Shown piece after piece: positions 23,461-36,310 of a DNA stretch of 64,000 nucleotides (position 1 is the stretch's first letter; the number at the start of each line of letters is the position of its first letter). The stretch lies in assembly GCF_040802235.1 (NCBI RefSeq), contig NC_133166.1, positions 8,928,001 through 8,992,000 of the forward strand. The letters run 5' to 3'. The DNA is from Manis javanica (lineage: Eukaryota; Chordata; Mammalia; Pholidota; Manidae). The notes under the pieces were generated by a model that worked only from the letters and a program-made list of their open reading frames with translations, had not been told where the DNA came from and ran no database searches. Made by a program: the position numbers and the translations under genes.

Positions 23461-24699
23461 CTTGGACCTTGGGACTCTACCAAAGCCCCTTTCAGCCGTC
23501 ACAGAGCACCAAACTGATCGTAAACCCAAAAGCAAACCAGGGCACAGAAACCAGTGGCAGAATTTATTTTTAATTTGATTCTCCATATGATTCATTTACT
23601 TCAATGTTTGATCTCCCAGATTTAAAGGGCCTTGACTGCTGCATCTTGAAACCTCCTTGGGGACAACATCCATCAAAATATTTTCTCATGCTTGGATGTT
23701 GTTGGGTATAACACTGTACTAAGAAGAGGCCACTTTATTTCTTGAGAAAAGGATAGGGAGCGGAGTAGCATTTGTTACCTAAGTACTTTCCACTGAAAGT
23801 AGATACTGCCGGAAGTCTTTCTCATTATATCAGCTTTTCCTGTGATGGCCAATCCTTGGCTCTGTCTGTGCTCTACCCCTGATTTATTACAGGCATACAA
23901 TACATTAAAATTTTAGTAGAAAGTTGTAAACACTGTAAAAGTGTTTTGTAAAATAAAATTGTATAAAATTTCAGGTAAGTGAGATTCCTTTCACCTAGGA
24001 TCTGAAAATATACAGTGGAATATAGTAAATGAATGATAGCCATACCAACAGTTATTGCACTGAGGTCATTGTAGTGATTTTCTGGTTCTCCTCACTCCGA
24101 GCTAACATTCAGGTCCCTTCCCCTTTCCTACTAGAGTCTAACAAACCAGTATCAGGACCTACACAAAGCTGTATGGCAGCTCTGTGCAAATTAGAGAGAG
24201 ATGCCCCTTTCTCCAGGCAGTTGCCGCTCCGCACCAGATTGTGTGGTTTGGGAAGCAAAGTACATGCAGTTTTGAGGCTCCGTTTATTTCCACCTTGGTT
24301 GGGTGCCCTTGTTCAAGACATAACCTGCATAGTTGTCTGCGGCGTCATTGACCATCATTGCCCTAGACATTGTACCATGAATCAATTTAGACTAGTAAAA
24401 TATAAGGATATATTAATAGAGGCTTTGAGAAATAAAAATTCCCTTTCTTCTATGGAAGTTGCTAACAAAGATACTCTGTCCCAATGGGTATAAATAAGAA
24501 AGCATATAGTCCTAGTTAATACAGGTTAATATCATAGGACCATGAGGTCTTAGGACAGGCCCTAATAGGAAGCACTATTGGTTAGGATATAAGATACAGA
24601 CAAGCAGAAATGGCTCAAATACAATGTAAGTTTGTTTCTAACTTTCCTCAAGTCTGAAGTTTTTAATTGCTTTCCTTACTTTCAGGGATATATGCTCCC
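23461..24699. other. Intergenic DNA with an unexplained 154-codon frame
   Basis: The plus-strand frame at 24029-24493 is one of the longest outside recognised elements. It begins with ATG, has no recognisable domain, signal peptide or upstream promoter, and sits in DNA of ordinary composition. It is most likely chance or an old repeat remnant. Confidence 0.3.
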
Positions 24700-25265
24700 A
24701 TTTTCATTTAAACTGCTTAATGGAGGCATAACTAATAGGTAATAACTGCATATATTTGAAGTATATAATTAGATAAGTTCGACATTTGTATAGCTTGTCA
24801 AACTATTACTACTATCAAGAAAATTAACATATCTATCAATCCTAAATGATTCCTTGTGCTCCTTTGTAATTCTTCCCTTTTGGTTAGTATGCATTAGTTT
24901 GAATTTTCTAGAATTATATCATGCTGTATATACTTCTGGCTTCTTTTACCCAGGATAATTATTTTGAGATTAATCCATGCTATTGCATGTATCCATAGTT
25001 AATTCTTTCTTATTGCTAAGTAGTATCCAATTGTAGCAACATAAGTTCATCTATTCAATGGGTGACGGACATTTAGGTTGTTTCCAGTTTGGGGTATTAC
25101 AAATAAAGCTGATAGTATTATAGATCCATATACAAGTCTTTGATGGAGGTATGCTTTTATTTCTCATGAGTAAAGATCTGAGTAGAGTAGTTGGATCATA
25201 TAGTTGGTGAATGTTTAACATTTTAGTAAACTGTCAAACCATTTTTCAAAGTAGTTAATCTGTTT
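24700..25265 (-). repeat. Old L1 (L1M-type) 3' region, reversed
   Basis: The plus strand reads like an inverted L1 ORF2 end and 3' UTR: AATCCATGCTATTGCATGTA, CAATGGGTGACGGACATTTAG, GGTTGTTTCCAGTTTGGGG and AGTTGGATCATATAG, in the order of reversed L1 text. Very diverged; the younger L1 at the right edge has the same phrases near 58770-58920. Confidence 0.65.
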
Positions 25266-25434
25266 TATATTACCATTATTTTTTTTCTCTATGTGCTTCA
25301 TTTAGGTTAATTTCTATTGGTACGGCCTAAAATCCACTTATTTATCCTCTTGAAATTCATTGTTAATATCATCTAGTGTATTTTTGGTTTCAACCATTAG
25401 TTTTCACCTAGAAACTCTGATTTTTGTATTACCT

Positions 25435-25720
25435 TTTTCCCCCAGTTTTATTGAAATAGAATTGACATGCCACATTGTATTAGTTAAAGGTAAACAATGA
25501 TTTGGTAATGCACGTATTACCAAATAAACCACAGTAAGTTTAGTTGACATCTATCCCCTCATGTAGTTACAAATTTTTTTCTTGTGATTAAGAACTTTTA
25601 AGATCTACTCTCTTAGCAACTTTCAAATATACAATAAAGTATTGTCAATATTGTCACCATGCTGTACATTATATCCCCAGAGCTTATTTATCCTATAATT
25701 GGTTTTATTATCTTCTTTTT
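25435..25720 (-). repeat. Old L1 3' UTR fragment, reversed
   Basis: TTTATTGAAATAGAATTGACA and CACCATGCTGTACATTATATC, followed by CCCCAGAGCTTATTTATCC, are hallmarks of the L1M 3' UTR reversed. It may be a second insertion next to the element at 24700. Confidence 0.6.
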
Positions 25721-25729
25721 TAAGTTTCT

Positions 25730-26620
25730 GAACACCTGACATACAGTCAGTACAATTACTGTGGTAATGCTTTTGTCTGTTAATACTATTATCTGTGTCA
25801 GTTCTGGGTTAGTGAGCAATCAGTCGGTTTTCCTCGTAGTTGTGAATAGTATCCTCTTGCTTCTTTGCATGCCTGGCAATTTTTTATTAGATGTCAGACA
25901 ATGTAGATTTTGCCATGTTGGGTGCTGGTTTTTGTATTTCTATAAACATTCTCGTGTTTTGGTCTAGGATGCTGTTATGTCAGAAACAATTTTATCCTTT
26001 TAGGACTTGCTCTTTATTCGTCAGGCAGAACTACAGAAGCACTTAGGCTAGGGCTAATTTTGTTCCATTACTGAGACAAAACCCTTCTGAAAACTCTCCC
26101 TAACACTCCATGAATTATGAGGTGTCCCAGACTTGCTGGTGAGAAGGGGAGCTAATTCCAGCCCTGTATGAGCTCCAAGTATTGTTCCTTGTAGTACATG
26201 CTTTTTCCGGCCTCAAGTAGTTTTCTCATACATTCACTGATCAATACTTTGCCAGACACTCAAGGGGTTCCCTCTGCGCATCTCCCAAGTTCTCTCTGAG
26301 CAGCTCTTGCCTCTAGTTCTCTCCTGTGAACTCTAGCTGCCTTGGTGTCCCCACACTCCCATCTCTGGCTTCTCAGTTTAGATGGTCTGCTGGACCCTGC
26401 CTGGGTCCCCACCCCCTGAGTCATGTCCTGGCAACTCTCTCAAGGCAGTTGTAGGGCTCACCTTGTTTATTGTGTTTCTGGGGTCACTGTTCTTCATTGC
26501 CCGATGTCCAGTGTCTTGAAAACCTGGCTTCAAATATTTTGTATGATGTGTTGATGGCTTCAGGAGGGGGAGTAAGTCTAGTCCTTTTACTTCATCCTAG
26601 TCAGAAGCAGAAGTGCCCAA
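25730..26620 (-). repeat. L1M-like internal/5' fragment, reversed (low confidence)
   Basis: CTTCTTTGCATGCCTGGCAAT, then ATTAGATGTCAGACAATGTAG and GTTGGGTGCTGGTTTTTGT match a stock reversed segment of old L1M elements. The CTCCC-rich part at 26280-26460 is consistent. Boundaries unclear. Confidence 0.45.
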
Positions 26621-28649
26621 GCTCTGCACCTCTTGTGCTTCTCCATTCTCAACATAGTTTGCAAGATCGCTGTGCTCTTTTTTTTATCAAACTGTGGAAA
26701 GAGAAAATGCATGAAGGATCATGTGTAGATAATTTGGACAAGTCAAGTCTGAAAGTAGTTGCCCATGTGTGTGACATTACCCTAGGCAGACATTGGTCAC
26801 ATAGTCACATCTGACTGAAAGGCCAGTGGAAAATAATAGTTGAGCTATAATCCCAGGAAAAAAATAGGAAATGCTTTTTGGTGAATGGCTGTCCAGTTTT
26901 TGCCATGTTGCACATTTATGGGCACCAAATACCTATTTTACTCTTCCTCTCAAATAATAGAAGACTATTATTCCATGTCAAGAGATATAGCCTCCAGATA
27001 CTCTTTCCTCTCCTTCAAGTCCAGGTCACCTCTACTGATTGTGCTGCATATAAAACAAAAAATAAATTATTTGCCCTCTTATGCCCATATGATATAAAGT
27101 ATTGGAGCAGGGATGGATAACTGCAATTAAAACTTCCATTCAGGTGAAGAAAAGGTTATACACCCTTTGGACAATCTCAAGACTAGAAATAAAAATGTTC
27201 TTTATGAGATCTGTGCCGTCTCCCCTTGCTAGACTGATGCATAGAAAGTTTCTTTTTCTTACTCTAAAAGTAATAGATCACTGCCCAATGGGGATAATGT
27301 CCACTGTCACTTTCCAGACAAACCTTATAGGTGTTACTGATAAAAAGCAATTAGACATCCAAATATCCAAATTAATAACCATAGAGAGCTTAAAACTTAA
27401 AAAATGACAGAGGGAAATATTTTAAATGGAAGACAGAAAAGCAAGAAAATGTTCAAGTTTTTTAAGTTATTTATCTAATTGACTATATGTGATAAAATGA
27501 CTATTTGGATCTATTTCATTTAATAATAATTATCATAGGTAAAAAATGAAACAAATGGGTTTGATTCCATTTGCTATAATATTCATCTTGAAATGGTGCA
27601 TTTATTTTAGTGCTCTAGAAATTGAGTCTTTAACCTACACTACATGTAGTTTCATACAAGTTATATTTTTATAGAATTTCTTTGTTGGATATCACTCCAA
27701 ATTTAATCTTTAATTAAAAAAAAATTTTGAGTCTTGTGAAATGCTTTGATGCACTCAACATAAGAAGTGCTAAGTGCTACATAATTAGATGTAGAAAATT
27801 TGCATGTGCCAAAAATTATGCTCAAAGACCACATTGATTTTTTTGTGAAATTTGCATTTTGGATGAACTCCCAAAATATATGAAGGATAGTTTATATAGC
27901 TCAAGAAGATATTTTTATTACTCCCTGTTTCACTCTGGAAAAGAAAAAACAGATGTTTTATTATCATTTGAAAAGGGAAATGATATTTCCTAGCATACCA
28001 CTTCCTGTGATATATCACTTCATACATTAATGTGCTAAAAACAAGGAAAAGACTCATTAAGACTCCAGTGACGTTATACCTAAAAAGCTCTTTTTGGGTG
28101 CAAAAGTAGTAAGTTGCTGAATTTTATCTTAAGTACACTTTTAAGGGACAGTGGACTATGACTGGAAAAAATACCTTTCATAATGTTTTAAATGAAGGAA
28201 ATCCCTATTGTGTAAGCAAGTAGAATTAAGACATCAAGGTACATATATAGTATTATTACAAGTGTATTTACATATCTACATATACATAAACATATTCCAA
28301 AGAAATAAACATAAAAATGAATAGTTAGTAAAACATTGGCAGTGATTGTGTTAGAAAGAATGACTGATTTGTTTTTCCTACTTTCTGTATTTGCCAAATT
28401 TAAATTACCTGTAGTAATGTGTAATTTTAAAAAAATGAAAAACAGACTCTATTTGTCTCAACTCATGAATTAAATTCACCATTGAATATATGTATTGGCA
28501 GAAATTTTTACGACTTACTAGTAACTCTCCAAAATAAATCATGTCCTCTGTAGTGACTATAATTGGATATAAAGTGGATAATAATATACTTTTATTACAG
28601 TTGGCATAGAGAAGTTCAGAAAATCATTGCTATTAAGCAATAATAGTTC
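26621..28649. other. Intergenic DNA, nothing recognised
   Basis: Overlapping short frames around 26878-27407 have no domain. Otherwise AT-rich with no element recognised. Confidence 0.35.
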
Positions 28650-28870
28650 ATATTTTTTGAGGACTACTCAAAGTACTTTACATGCATTAACTCAGTACTC
28701 AGAACAACCTGATAAGGTAACACTAGTTTTAGCTCCATTTTACAGGGGAAGAAACTGAGGCACAGAGAAGTAAAGTATCTTGCCTGTGGTCACACAGCTA
28801 ATAAATGGCAGAACCAGAGGGAACCCAGGCAGTATGGTTCTCAGGCCCACACTGTTCACCAGCATACATG
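28650..28870 (-). repeat. MIR SINE (reverse), well preserved
   Basis: The reversed core is clear: CATTTTACAGGGGAAGAAACT, then GAGGCACAGAGAAGTAAAG, CTTGCCTGTGGTCACACAGC, TAATAAATGGCAGAACC, followed by a reversed head. One of the best MIR copies in the window. Confidence 0.85.
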
Positions 28871-28914
28871 CCTGCACTTACCAAATGTCTCCTGTGTGCT
28901 CTGAACTTCTGATG

Positions 28915-29070
28915 ATGCATCATTGCTTAATGGTTAGGACGAATTTCTCAGACTAGATGGTTTTGGGTTTAAATCCCAATTCAAGTATTTACATACAGTG
29001 TGAATTTGGAAGAGGAACTTAGCCTCTCAGCCTGAGTTTCTTCATAAACAAATAAGAATAATGGTACTAT
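28915..29070 (+). repeat. MIR SINE fragment
   Basis: CTTAATGGTTAGGACGAATT (head), GATGGTTTTGGGTTTAAATCC, GTGTGAATTTGGAAGAGGAA and CTCTCAGCCTGAGTTTCTTC (core) in forward order, directly after the inverted MIR copy. Together the two form a tail-to-tail pair. Confidence 0.6.
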
Positions 29071-29479
29071 TCAGCTATAAACAAGAATGGACTTGAATTG
29101 CATACTGCATACAGGCGCAGGCATGAAAAAAAGCTCCAAGACACATTGTTCAGTGAGTCCCCCAAGATCATACAGGTTTGAGCCATAGTTCAAATTCAGG
29201 TCTGCTGGATGCGACAGCAGCACATGTGACAGACCTTCCAAGGGCTGGGGAATCACTGCCAGTGGGCAATGTCCAGTGAGGCTTTCTTTGAGGAGATTGA
29301 ATGCTTCCAGTCTTTCAGTTGTATAGTATGAGCAATGGAGTTCTTCTGGCCCTACAGTATAAGTCTGATAGTCTTATAGAACTAGTATTTAGTGTTAGAG
29401 TTCGTCTAGTCTTACAGGATGTGCAGTAGTAGTGAGAAATCACCACTCACTTTTGTATAGTGATCTCTTCAATTTCCTA

Positions 29480-29650
29480 AACAATTGCTTAGTACTTTAT
29501 CTGATATGATTTTTACAAGTAGGTAGGGTGGATAATATCCATCACATTTCACTGCTAAAGAATCTGAGGCTCGGAGGGATCCAACAAGTGCCCAGCATCA
29601 CACTGCAAGTGACCTGTAGAGCTGAGACCAGACTAAATAATTAGTCTTTT
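29480..29650 (-). repeat. MIR SINE (reverse) fragment
   Basis: CTAAAGAATCTGAGGCTCGG and ACACTGCAAGTGACCTGTAG with AGAGCTGAGACCAGACT correspond to the reversed core and head. Confidence 0.55.
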
Positions 29651-31899
29651 TCAGTGGAATTTGAAGACCCTGATGCACACTTAAGAGTTACCATTGGCCT
29701 TCCTGCTGAGTATGCCCTAAGGATCTTTCCTTCTCTCAGCCAAGATGACCATTACTTTTCTTGCTGGGAATCATAATTACAGGCTTTTCAGTAATACTTG
29801 TCAGCCCAGCATTCCAAACCTTGTTTTTCCTAGTTCTGCTAACTTCTTTGTATAATAAATACCAGACAGCACAGCTAATTAGCGAACAACAAACAGTGCA
29901 CATCAGTATGTAACTCTTACTCTTCCAAGGCCCCTGTTAACTGCCAGTGACTTGTGACCTCACTGTGAACCCCAGCAGCAATAAAGCTCCCACAGTGATT
30001 AGGATTCAAATACATGTAATCTTCTTAGTCTTAGCTAAAACTGTGAAAATCCCTTTCATCTTAAATTATTATTTATTTGGCCCATTTCTCTAGAGGGCAA
30101 GGGGCTGTCTAATCCCCCAGGCTGAGCCTCAAGGAGTCTGTACCGGCGGGAAAGAATGCCAGCCTTGCATACCAAGAACTGGAAGACTGGGCCACACATT
30201 GGAGAGGCCACGACCCTGACGTGGGTAGAGATGGGGAAGCTTCAGGACTTTGTTTGTCTGATGGTCATTTTCCAAGCTCTAAAGATGGCTCAAGAAAAGT
30301 CTGTAGCAATGTAGAATTTTCCTAATTGGAAGAGAATTAAACTGTAAAACCTTTAATTAAAAAAAAACATACAAACAAACAATGATACAGAACACAGAGT
30401 AAACTGAGGTATTACAGAATGGTCAGGAGTGAGTCAGCGGATGGAACTCTTGTGCTCCAGAAAGATCTCATGTCAGCACAGCCAAGGTGTTCTCACTGGA
30501 GATGCGCAGACTTTGTCCTATAACAGCTGAGAGTGTTGGGAGATGTGTTCTTCAAGACCCTCTGCCCAGATTGGATTACCCAGGAGAACCGTAATTTAAA
30601 TGAATCGGTAGTAAAGGCTTGGGGAAGAACTGTTTCATTGAGTGGAGGAAACAGCAACTAAAAACCCTCAGCAATGGTTTTTAGTCACCAGGAACACTAA
30701 ACAAGGCTATTCCAGCGGAGAAGAAGGCCCTCTTACCTACAGCTGTTGTAGGTACCCAACAACCTAAGGGTCCTGGTACCTCTTCTTTTTTGGCATTTAT
30801 CGTGGGCTTATCAACCTCAAGAAGCCCATCAGACATGTCTTGGGGGCCCCTGGTCCTTGAGGCCAATTTCTGTAACGGTGTGCCCTACTTGGGAAAGATG
30901 ATCACAACAGTCTAGACAAGTATTTCTTCTCCACGGTCACCAGTCAGTATGGCTTCTGGCCCAGACACCAGCTCCTAACGCAGATCTGGGATCCAAACCC
31001 AGATACCTTTAATGGCCACATAGGAATCTAAACATACCTAAGCCAAGAGAGTTTTTTTTGTAAGAACAGCAACAAAAACAAATTCTCATCTTTCCTCATT
31101 GCCTACATATTTTGTATTTTCTTTGAGTTCTTCCTAACACAAATTAGGTGACTGGGTCATAAACTAGTCGGCTCTCCCCACCTCCCTACTTGCCCCAAGT
31201 TGAATTTAGTTCAATGAAAGAGTCTTCCTATATCAGTACAACTTAAGAATTTCTGCTCCCCACAGACCATCTATTACCCTTTTCACAAAACCGTAGGTTA
31301 TTGTCGAAGCTAGGGGAATCAGGGCCTCCATATCTATAGGCAACATACAATTCCAGTACTATTTAAGCACTTCCAAAGTGGTCGGGTGGGGTAGGGGAGC
31401 TGGGGAGTGACTTTCCAAATTTTTAGGAAGTTTCTGTGATATTCTTCTCAAAAACCAACAGAGAGCTTATTGATCAACTATCTTTATGTTTTGGAGTCTG
31501 GCACATTAATATATAAATAGATCTAAACATCTCTTGGAAAATAAGTAGCTATAAAAAACTTTCAATGGAATACTTGGAAAAGCAAGCTGAGCAATCTTCC
31601 AGAAAGTAGAATAAAGAGACAAAAAGAATGAAACATCAAAGCAAAGTCTTTATAATGGTGGTTTAGAATTAGATTAAAAAAACATTCAAGATACTGAAAA
31701 CAGATATAAAGGCAGAGAAAGTTATCAAAGAAATAATGCAAGAATGCTTCTGAAAAATGAAAGGAAAGAGTTTACTTAGTAGGAATTAGGCAAACATGTG
31801 TTACTGTAAAATTTTAAAATACTAAGGTAAATAAAAATAAGTACTAAATCTTAAAAGATTTGAAAAATAATAGTACCTTAGTTTTAACTGATTTTAAAT
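29651..31899. other. Intergenic DNA, nothing recognised
   Basis: The frame at 30681-30866 on the minus strand lies in a slightly GC-richer patch but has no recognisable domain. No RNA gene or element boundary was identified. Confidence 0.35.
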
Positions 31900-32330
31900 T
31901 CAGTATATATATATTGTAGAGAATTTAGGAAAGTATAAAGAAAAATCACCATTAAGTCCATCAGTCATATTTTGGTTAAGTTTCCTTCCGACTTTATATG
32001 TATGCACCTATCATGCACATATGTTTGCAAAATCAGGATAACATTGATAACATTATATATTTCATGTGTAATTGTATATTTTGCCCTAAATATTCTTCAT
32101 AAGCATATAAAATATTCCATTTTATGGATATAAATTGTCTTTTTAATCAATTTTCTATTGACTGGTACTTGGGTTGCCATAAAAATAGTGCTGCTTGCAA
32201 CATCTTGTGCATAAATCAGAAAGATTGATTATTTCTTTAGGATGTATTCTTAAAAGAGGAACAACTGGTTAAAGGGCATTTATTTTTTGTTGGATAGTTA
32301 TGCCTATACTTAAGACTCTTAAAGCATATG
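31900..32330 (-). repeat. Old L1M-like fragment, reversed
   Basis: A segment such as TTGGGTTGCCATAAAAATAG followed by CTGCTTGCAACATCTTGTGC and GGTTAAAGGGC reads like the reversed ORF2 C-terminus of old L1 or HAL1-type elements. Heavily diverged. Confidence 0.45.
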
Positions 32331-33719
32331 GCCTTGAGGTCTTATCAATGTGAAGAAGGTATTCAAAAGGTATTGGATGGTGTGAAGGTAAAGTGACCAG
32401 GCTGACCTAAGAGTTAGTGTCAGTATCAAAAATGGAACACAGCCTTTCAGACGTCTAGTCCAGCATTAGTTGGACTCCCTCCTCCCCTTTGCGTCTGTGG
32501 AAGCCAGCAGCAATGCTCAAGTTCCTTGTAAGAAAAAACAGGCAGCTTACTGCATCTGGAGCTCAAAATGGTTGGCAGTAACATAAGACAACAGTTTCAC
32601 AAGGCTATCATTAAAACAGGTGCTGAGGGTCTGTGCAAGTCAGGACATTAAATGTAGCCCAGTGTGAATGAGGACAGACTGTGTCTTGTGCCCACAGGTG
32701 TTAAACGGCTGTTAGTGTGCCAGATACTGGTAGGGTATAAGATTGGTGCGCTATAGGTTGGGAGGAAGTCTACCAAAAGAATTCTGGTAAAACTGAATTA
32801 GGGACTGGTAAGAACTCTGGTAAGAAGTGGCATACATACATACTGCTATCATACAGATATGTTAGGGAGGAACATGACATCTTGTTGGACTCAGGGTTTA
32901 TCATTTAGGATTTGGTTTGGCTGCATATAACAGAAAGCACAACTCAAGGAAGGTTAAATAAAATAGAATTTATTCCTCTTGAACATAAAATAAGTTCAAA
33001 GGTAGTGAGTAGAGGAATGCCCAACTGAAAACAAAATTTTTTGTTAAGAAGGTTGACCCAGAAGTGGTAACAGATAGGCAAGGAACAGAGTCTAAGAGAT
33101 TCTTTAGGAAGCAACTACTTGATAAGATGTCAAGAGGAACTGAAATGAGGACAGAATGAATGGGAGAGATATTGGAGGGAAAAATCAGCAAATTGGTGTC
33201 AGAGTGGAGAAGCGGGGCACAAGCGGAAGGAGGCAAAGATGATAGCAAGGTTTGGGAGGCCATATCTTTGGAGAAAGACGGTAAGTTTCCTTTCAGGCTC
33301 ATGGAGCTTGTGGGATTGGCTTCCGTCAGTCTGTGTGAGCTGAGCCTGGGCTGCTGTGGCTGCCAGCCCAGGACTGTGGGGACCTTGTCTGACATTCTGG
33401 GGTGCCAGCGTGCGTATGCCAACCATGAAATGGTGTGTGGGTTCCCTTAGGAGATCAACTATCTCAGACTAATAAGATGAATGGAATCAGAATGAAAAAG
33501 GTAGGCTGGAAAAGTACTGACACCTAAAACACTGGTCCTGAGTTCCCGGGGGAGAGGCCAGGGAAAGCCTTCACAGATGGTCCCCCCAAGCCTGGATATC
33601 CTTCCCCAAGACCCAGACAGTGTACATTCGTTCTTTTAAAGCACTTTTTAAAAAAATCAATAACTTTCTGTAAAAATAAAATAAAAATTGATAAAAGTAA
33701 AAAATATATAATAGAGCAA
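32331..33719. other. Intergenic DNA, nothing recognised
   Basis: Overlapping plus and minus frames at 32970-33450, up to 150 codons on the minus strand, share one stretch without a protein motif; probably chance in a repeat-like patch beginning near 32880 (AACTCAAGGAAGGTTAAAT). Confidence 0.35.
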
Positions 33720-34560
33720 AATAGTAACCTCATCTCATCATTCTGACATAAACTCTGATAACATACTGGTGTATAATTTTCTATACTTTGTGTGTGTGTG
33801 TATGTGTATACATATAAATATAAATAGGAAATTATATCTATAAATTAGAATACATATAAAATTTTATATATAATAAAAATATATAAAAATAAGCCTAACT
33901 GGGTATTATTATATTTTGGGTTTTTTTCCAAATTAAAGATATTGTAAAAAATACAGTGTGAACAGTTTTCCACATCAGTTAATATTTTTCTTAAACTTTA
34001 ACATCAGTTAATAATTTTCCCCATATCGTATTTATGAAGGTTGTGTAATATGTCATTACATATTTATAACATGATGGTATTTAACTTGATGCATATTTAG
34101 GATGTCCCATTTTTTCTGTGATAAGCAACAGTATAATATGCACTCCTGAAGTTAAATATGTACAAACTTCTCTCATGATTTTACATTAATTCTTACAAAT
34201 GGAACTGTTAGGTCAGAGGGGCACATACGTTTTTAGGGATTTTGAACATATAACCAAATTTCTCTCTGAATAGCTTTTTCTTAAATTATATTTGCACTAG
34301 GATCATATGACAGTATCTATTTCTTTACTTTTTCATTAACACTGAGTATTTTTTTGTATTAAAACGTATTTGTCAGTTTGAAAAGTGAGAAATTACATCT
34401 TGCTATTGTTTCATTTTGCTGCTTCCATTACCAGTGAAAACTATTCTTTCATATTATTATTGCCTTTTCGTTGTTCTTGTAGGGTCAATGGTTTGTTTAT
34501 ATCCCTGTCCCTTTATCTAGTCAGATGTTTTAAAATAATTTTTAAGAGCTTTGTGTATGT
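33720..34560 (-). repeat. Old L1M-like fragment, reversed
   Basis: AT-rich; a GATGTCCCATTTTTTCTGTG segment and the block ATGGAACTGTTAGGTCAGAG resemble the reversed ORF2 end phrase of old L1s. Short TG/TA repeats interrupt it near 33790-33890. Confidence 0.4.
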
Positions 34561-34579
34561 ATATATATATATATATATA
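34561..34579. repeat. (AT)n microsatellite
   Basis: Nine to ten AT units. Confidence 0.9.
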
Positions 34580-35139
34580 GTCCCTTTTTGCCTGTCTTAA
34601 ATGTCACAAGTTTTTCCCCATATCACATTCACAATTTGTCTTGCTTCTGGTAATTTTTTAATGTATACAAATTGAAAATGTTTTTCCTTTTATGATTTCT
34701 GCCTTTGCATAAGCTTCAGAATCCTTTGCCCACAGTAATATTGAGCAGATATTCACCTCTGTATTCTAATAGTATTTTTATGGAATAGGGGAAATATCTT
34801 GAGAGAGAATCAGAAGAATCAAGCTGGGATCATATGGGATCAAGATGGGATGTGTGGCTAATGCGGAGGGAGGAGTCAGAGAGACTGAATTTTCAGTCTT
34901 GTTAGACTTCGGTGAGGGTGGAACCACTGACTGAAACCAGGAATACAGGAAAAGGAACAAGTCTGTCAGGGTAGATAATGAGTTCAGTTTTGCACATGCT
35001 GTATTTGAAATGTCTCCTGGAAAGCCTGGCAGAAATGCCCAAAAGGCCGTTGGAACAAGAGCAAGGAATGAAGAGTAAGGCTGGGATCTTAAACACGGAT
35101 AGAGAGATCGTCAGCAGACATTTGATAGATTAACCACAC
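34580..35139. other. Intergenic DNA, nothing recognised
   Basis: No gene or clear element. Confidence 0.35.
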
Positions 35140-35370
35140 TTGCTTTTCAGCACATATCCTGGACCAAACACTATGCTAAACACTTCACTGCATTATATCG
35201 CTTAGGCTTCCTAACAACTTTAGGAAGAAGAAATTATCATCCTTATTTTACAATTGAGGGGACAGGCTTATAGAAGTCAAATTACTAAGGTCTGACAACT
35301 GGTTAGTGGTGGAACTTGAATATGAAATCAAGTAAACCTACCTGATTCCAGAGTTTAATCACTATCCTGG
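35140..35370 (-). repeat. MIR SINE (reverse)
   Basis: CAAACACTATGCTAAACACTT (reversed tail), a CTTATTTTACAATTGAGGGG block, GTCTGACAACTGGTTAGTGG and GATTCCAGAGTTTAATCAC follow inverted MIR order. Confidence 0.65.
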
Positions 35371-36104
35371 TTTGCTCTATTGCCAAAGGAGTGGATGAAC
35401 TCAAGCATGGAATGTCAGAGACCCAAGGATGGAGACTAGCACCCTTTCGTGTAGCAACCAGTGAAGGGAATCTGAGGAGGCCCCGGGGGAGGTAGAAGGC
35501 AGTGTGTGTATACGTGCTGACTGATGCTGTAACCAGAATGCAAATTACTTTGTTGGAAGGGACTTTTATCTTATACATCCTTGTAGATAAATCTGAGACC
35601 ACACTCCTAACTCTGACCCTCAAAAAAATTCTGTCACATTGCTTTGCACATAAATATCCTCGACTGATGTTCTGATGCTCTGTTATTTTCTTAAGTTACC
35701 TTCTGAGCTAGACTCACACCTGTCCATCTGTGTTAGACCATCCAGTCCCTGTGTCCCCACTTGTTCTGGGCAAAGAGCTCATTCACAGGAGATCCTAAGT
35801 ATGATTAAACTGTCTCCTTCTCTGAGAGCAGCTGAGGTGGATTCTTGGTTTATCCTGTCTACATAGACAAGTAGCATGCCAGTTTTACTCATGTTCCCTT
35901 TTAGCCTGAGTTGCTGGGGGAGTATGAGATATATCCTTTTATCTTTGAAGCATACATGTTTCTTTTCTTCTTCATTGCGTATGTTCCTACATTCATAGGA
36001 CTTTGTAAAATAGAAATAACATCAACTCCTTTTCTTTGCAGCCTGAATATCTGCTGTGTTAGCAGAAATAAAGCTGGAGTTGAAGCCTGGATCTGAATTT
36101 TACT
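35371..36104. other. Intergenic DNA, nothing recognised
   Basis: No recognised feature. Confidence 0.35.
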
Positions 36105-36310
36105 ATGTCCTAAAGGAGTGTGGTAGGGTAGGAAAGTATGGATTTAGGAATTATGGGTGACAATTTTCTTTCTGTCACTTTGGACAAATTATTTAAATTC
36201 TATGAGCCCCATTCCCAGCAAGAAAAAGTGGGGCACCTACTAACAGAGTGGTTGTGAGGGTTAAATGGATTGACCAAGATAAAGAACTTGGTGTGTTGTA
36301 GGCACCCAAA
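36105..36310 (+). repeat. MIR SINE
   Basis: ATGGATTTAGGAATTATGGG (head), CTGTCACTTTGGACAAATTA (core), GTGGTTGTGAGGGTTAAATGG and a GTGTGTTGTAGGCACCC tail in forward order. Confidence 0.65.

Noticed and set aside
32970-33422. A 150-codon minus-strand frame
   Set aside because: It overlaps two other frames of similar length, and I see no domain or codon pattern that favours any of them. Chance is likely.
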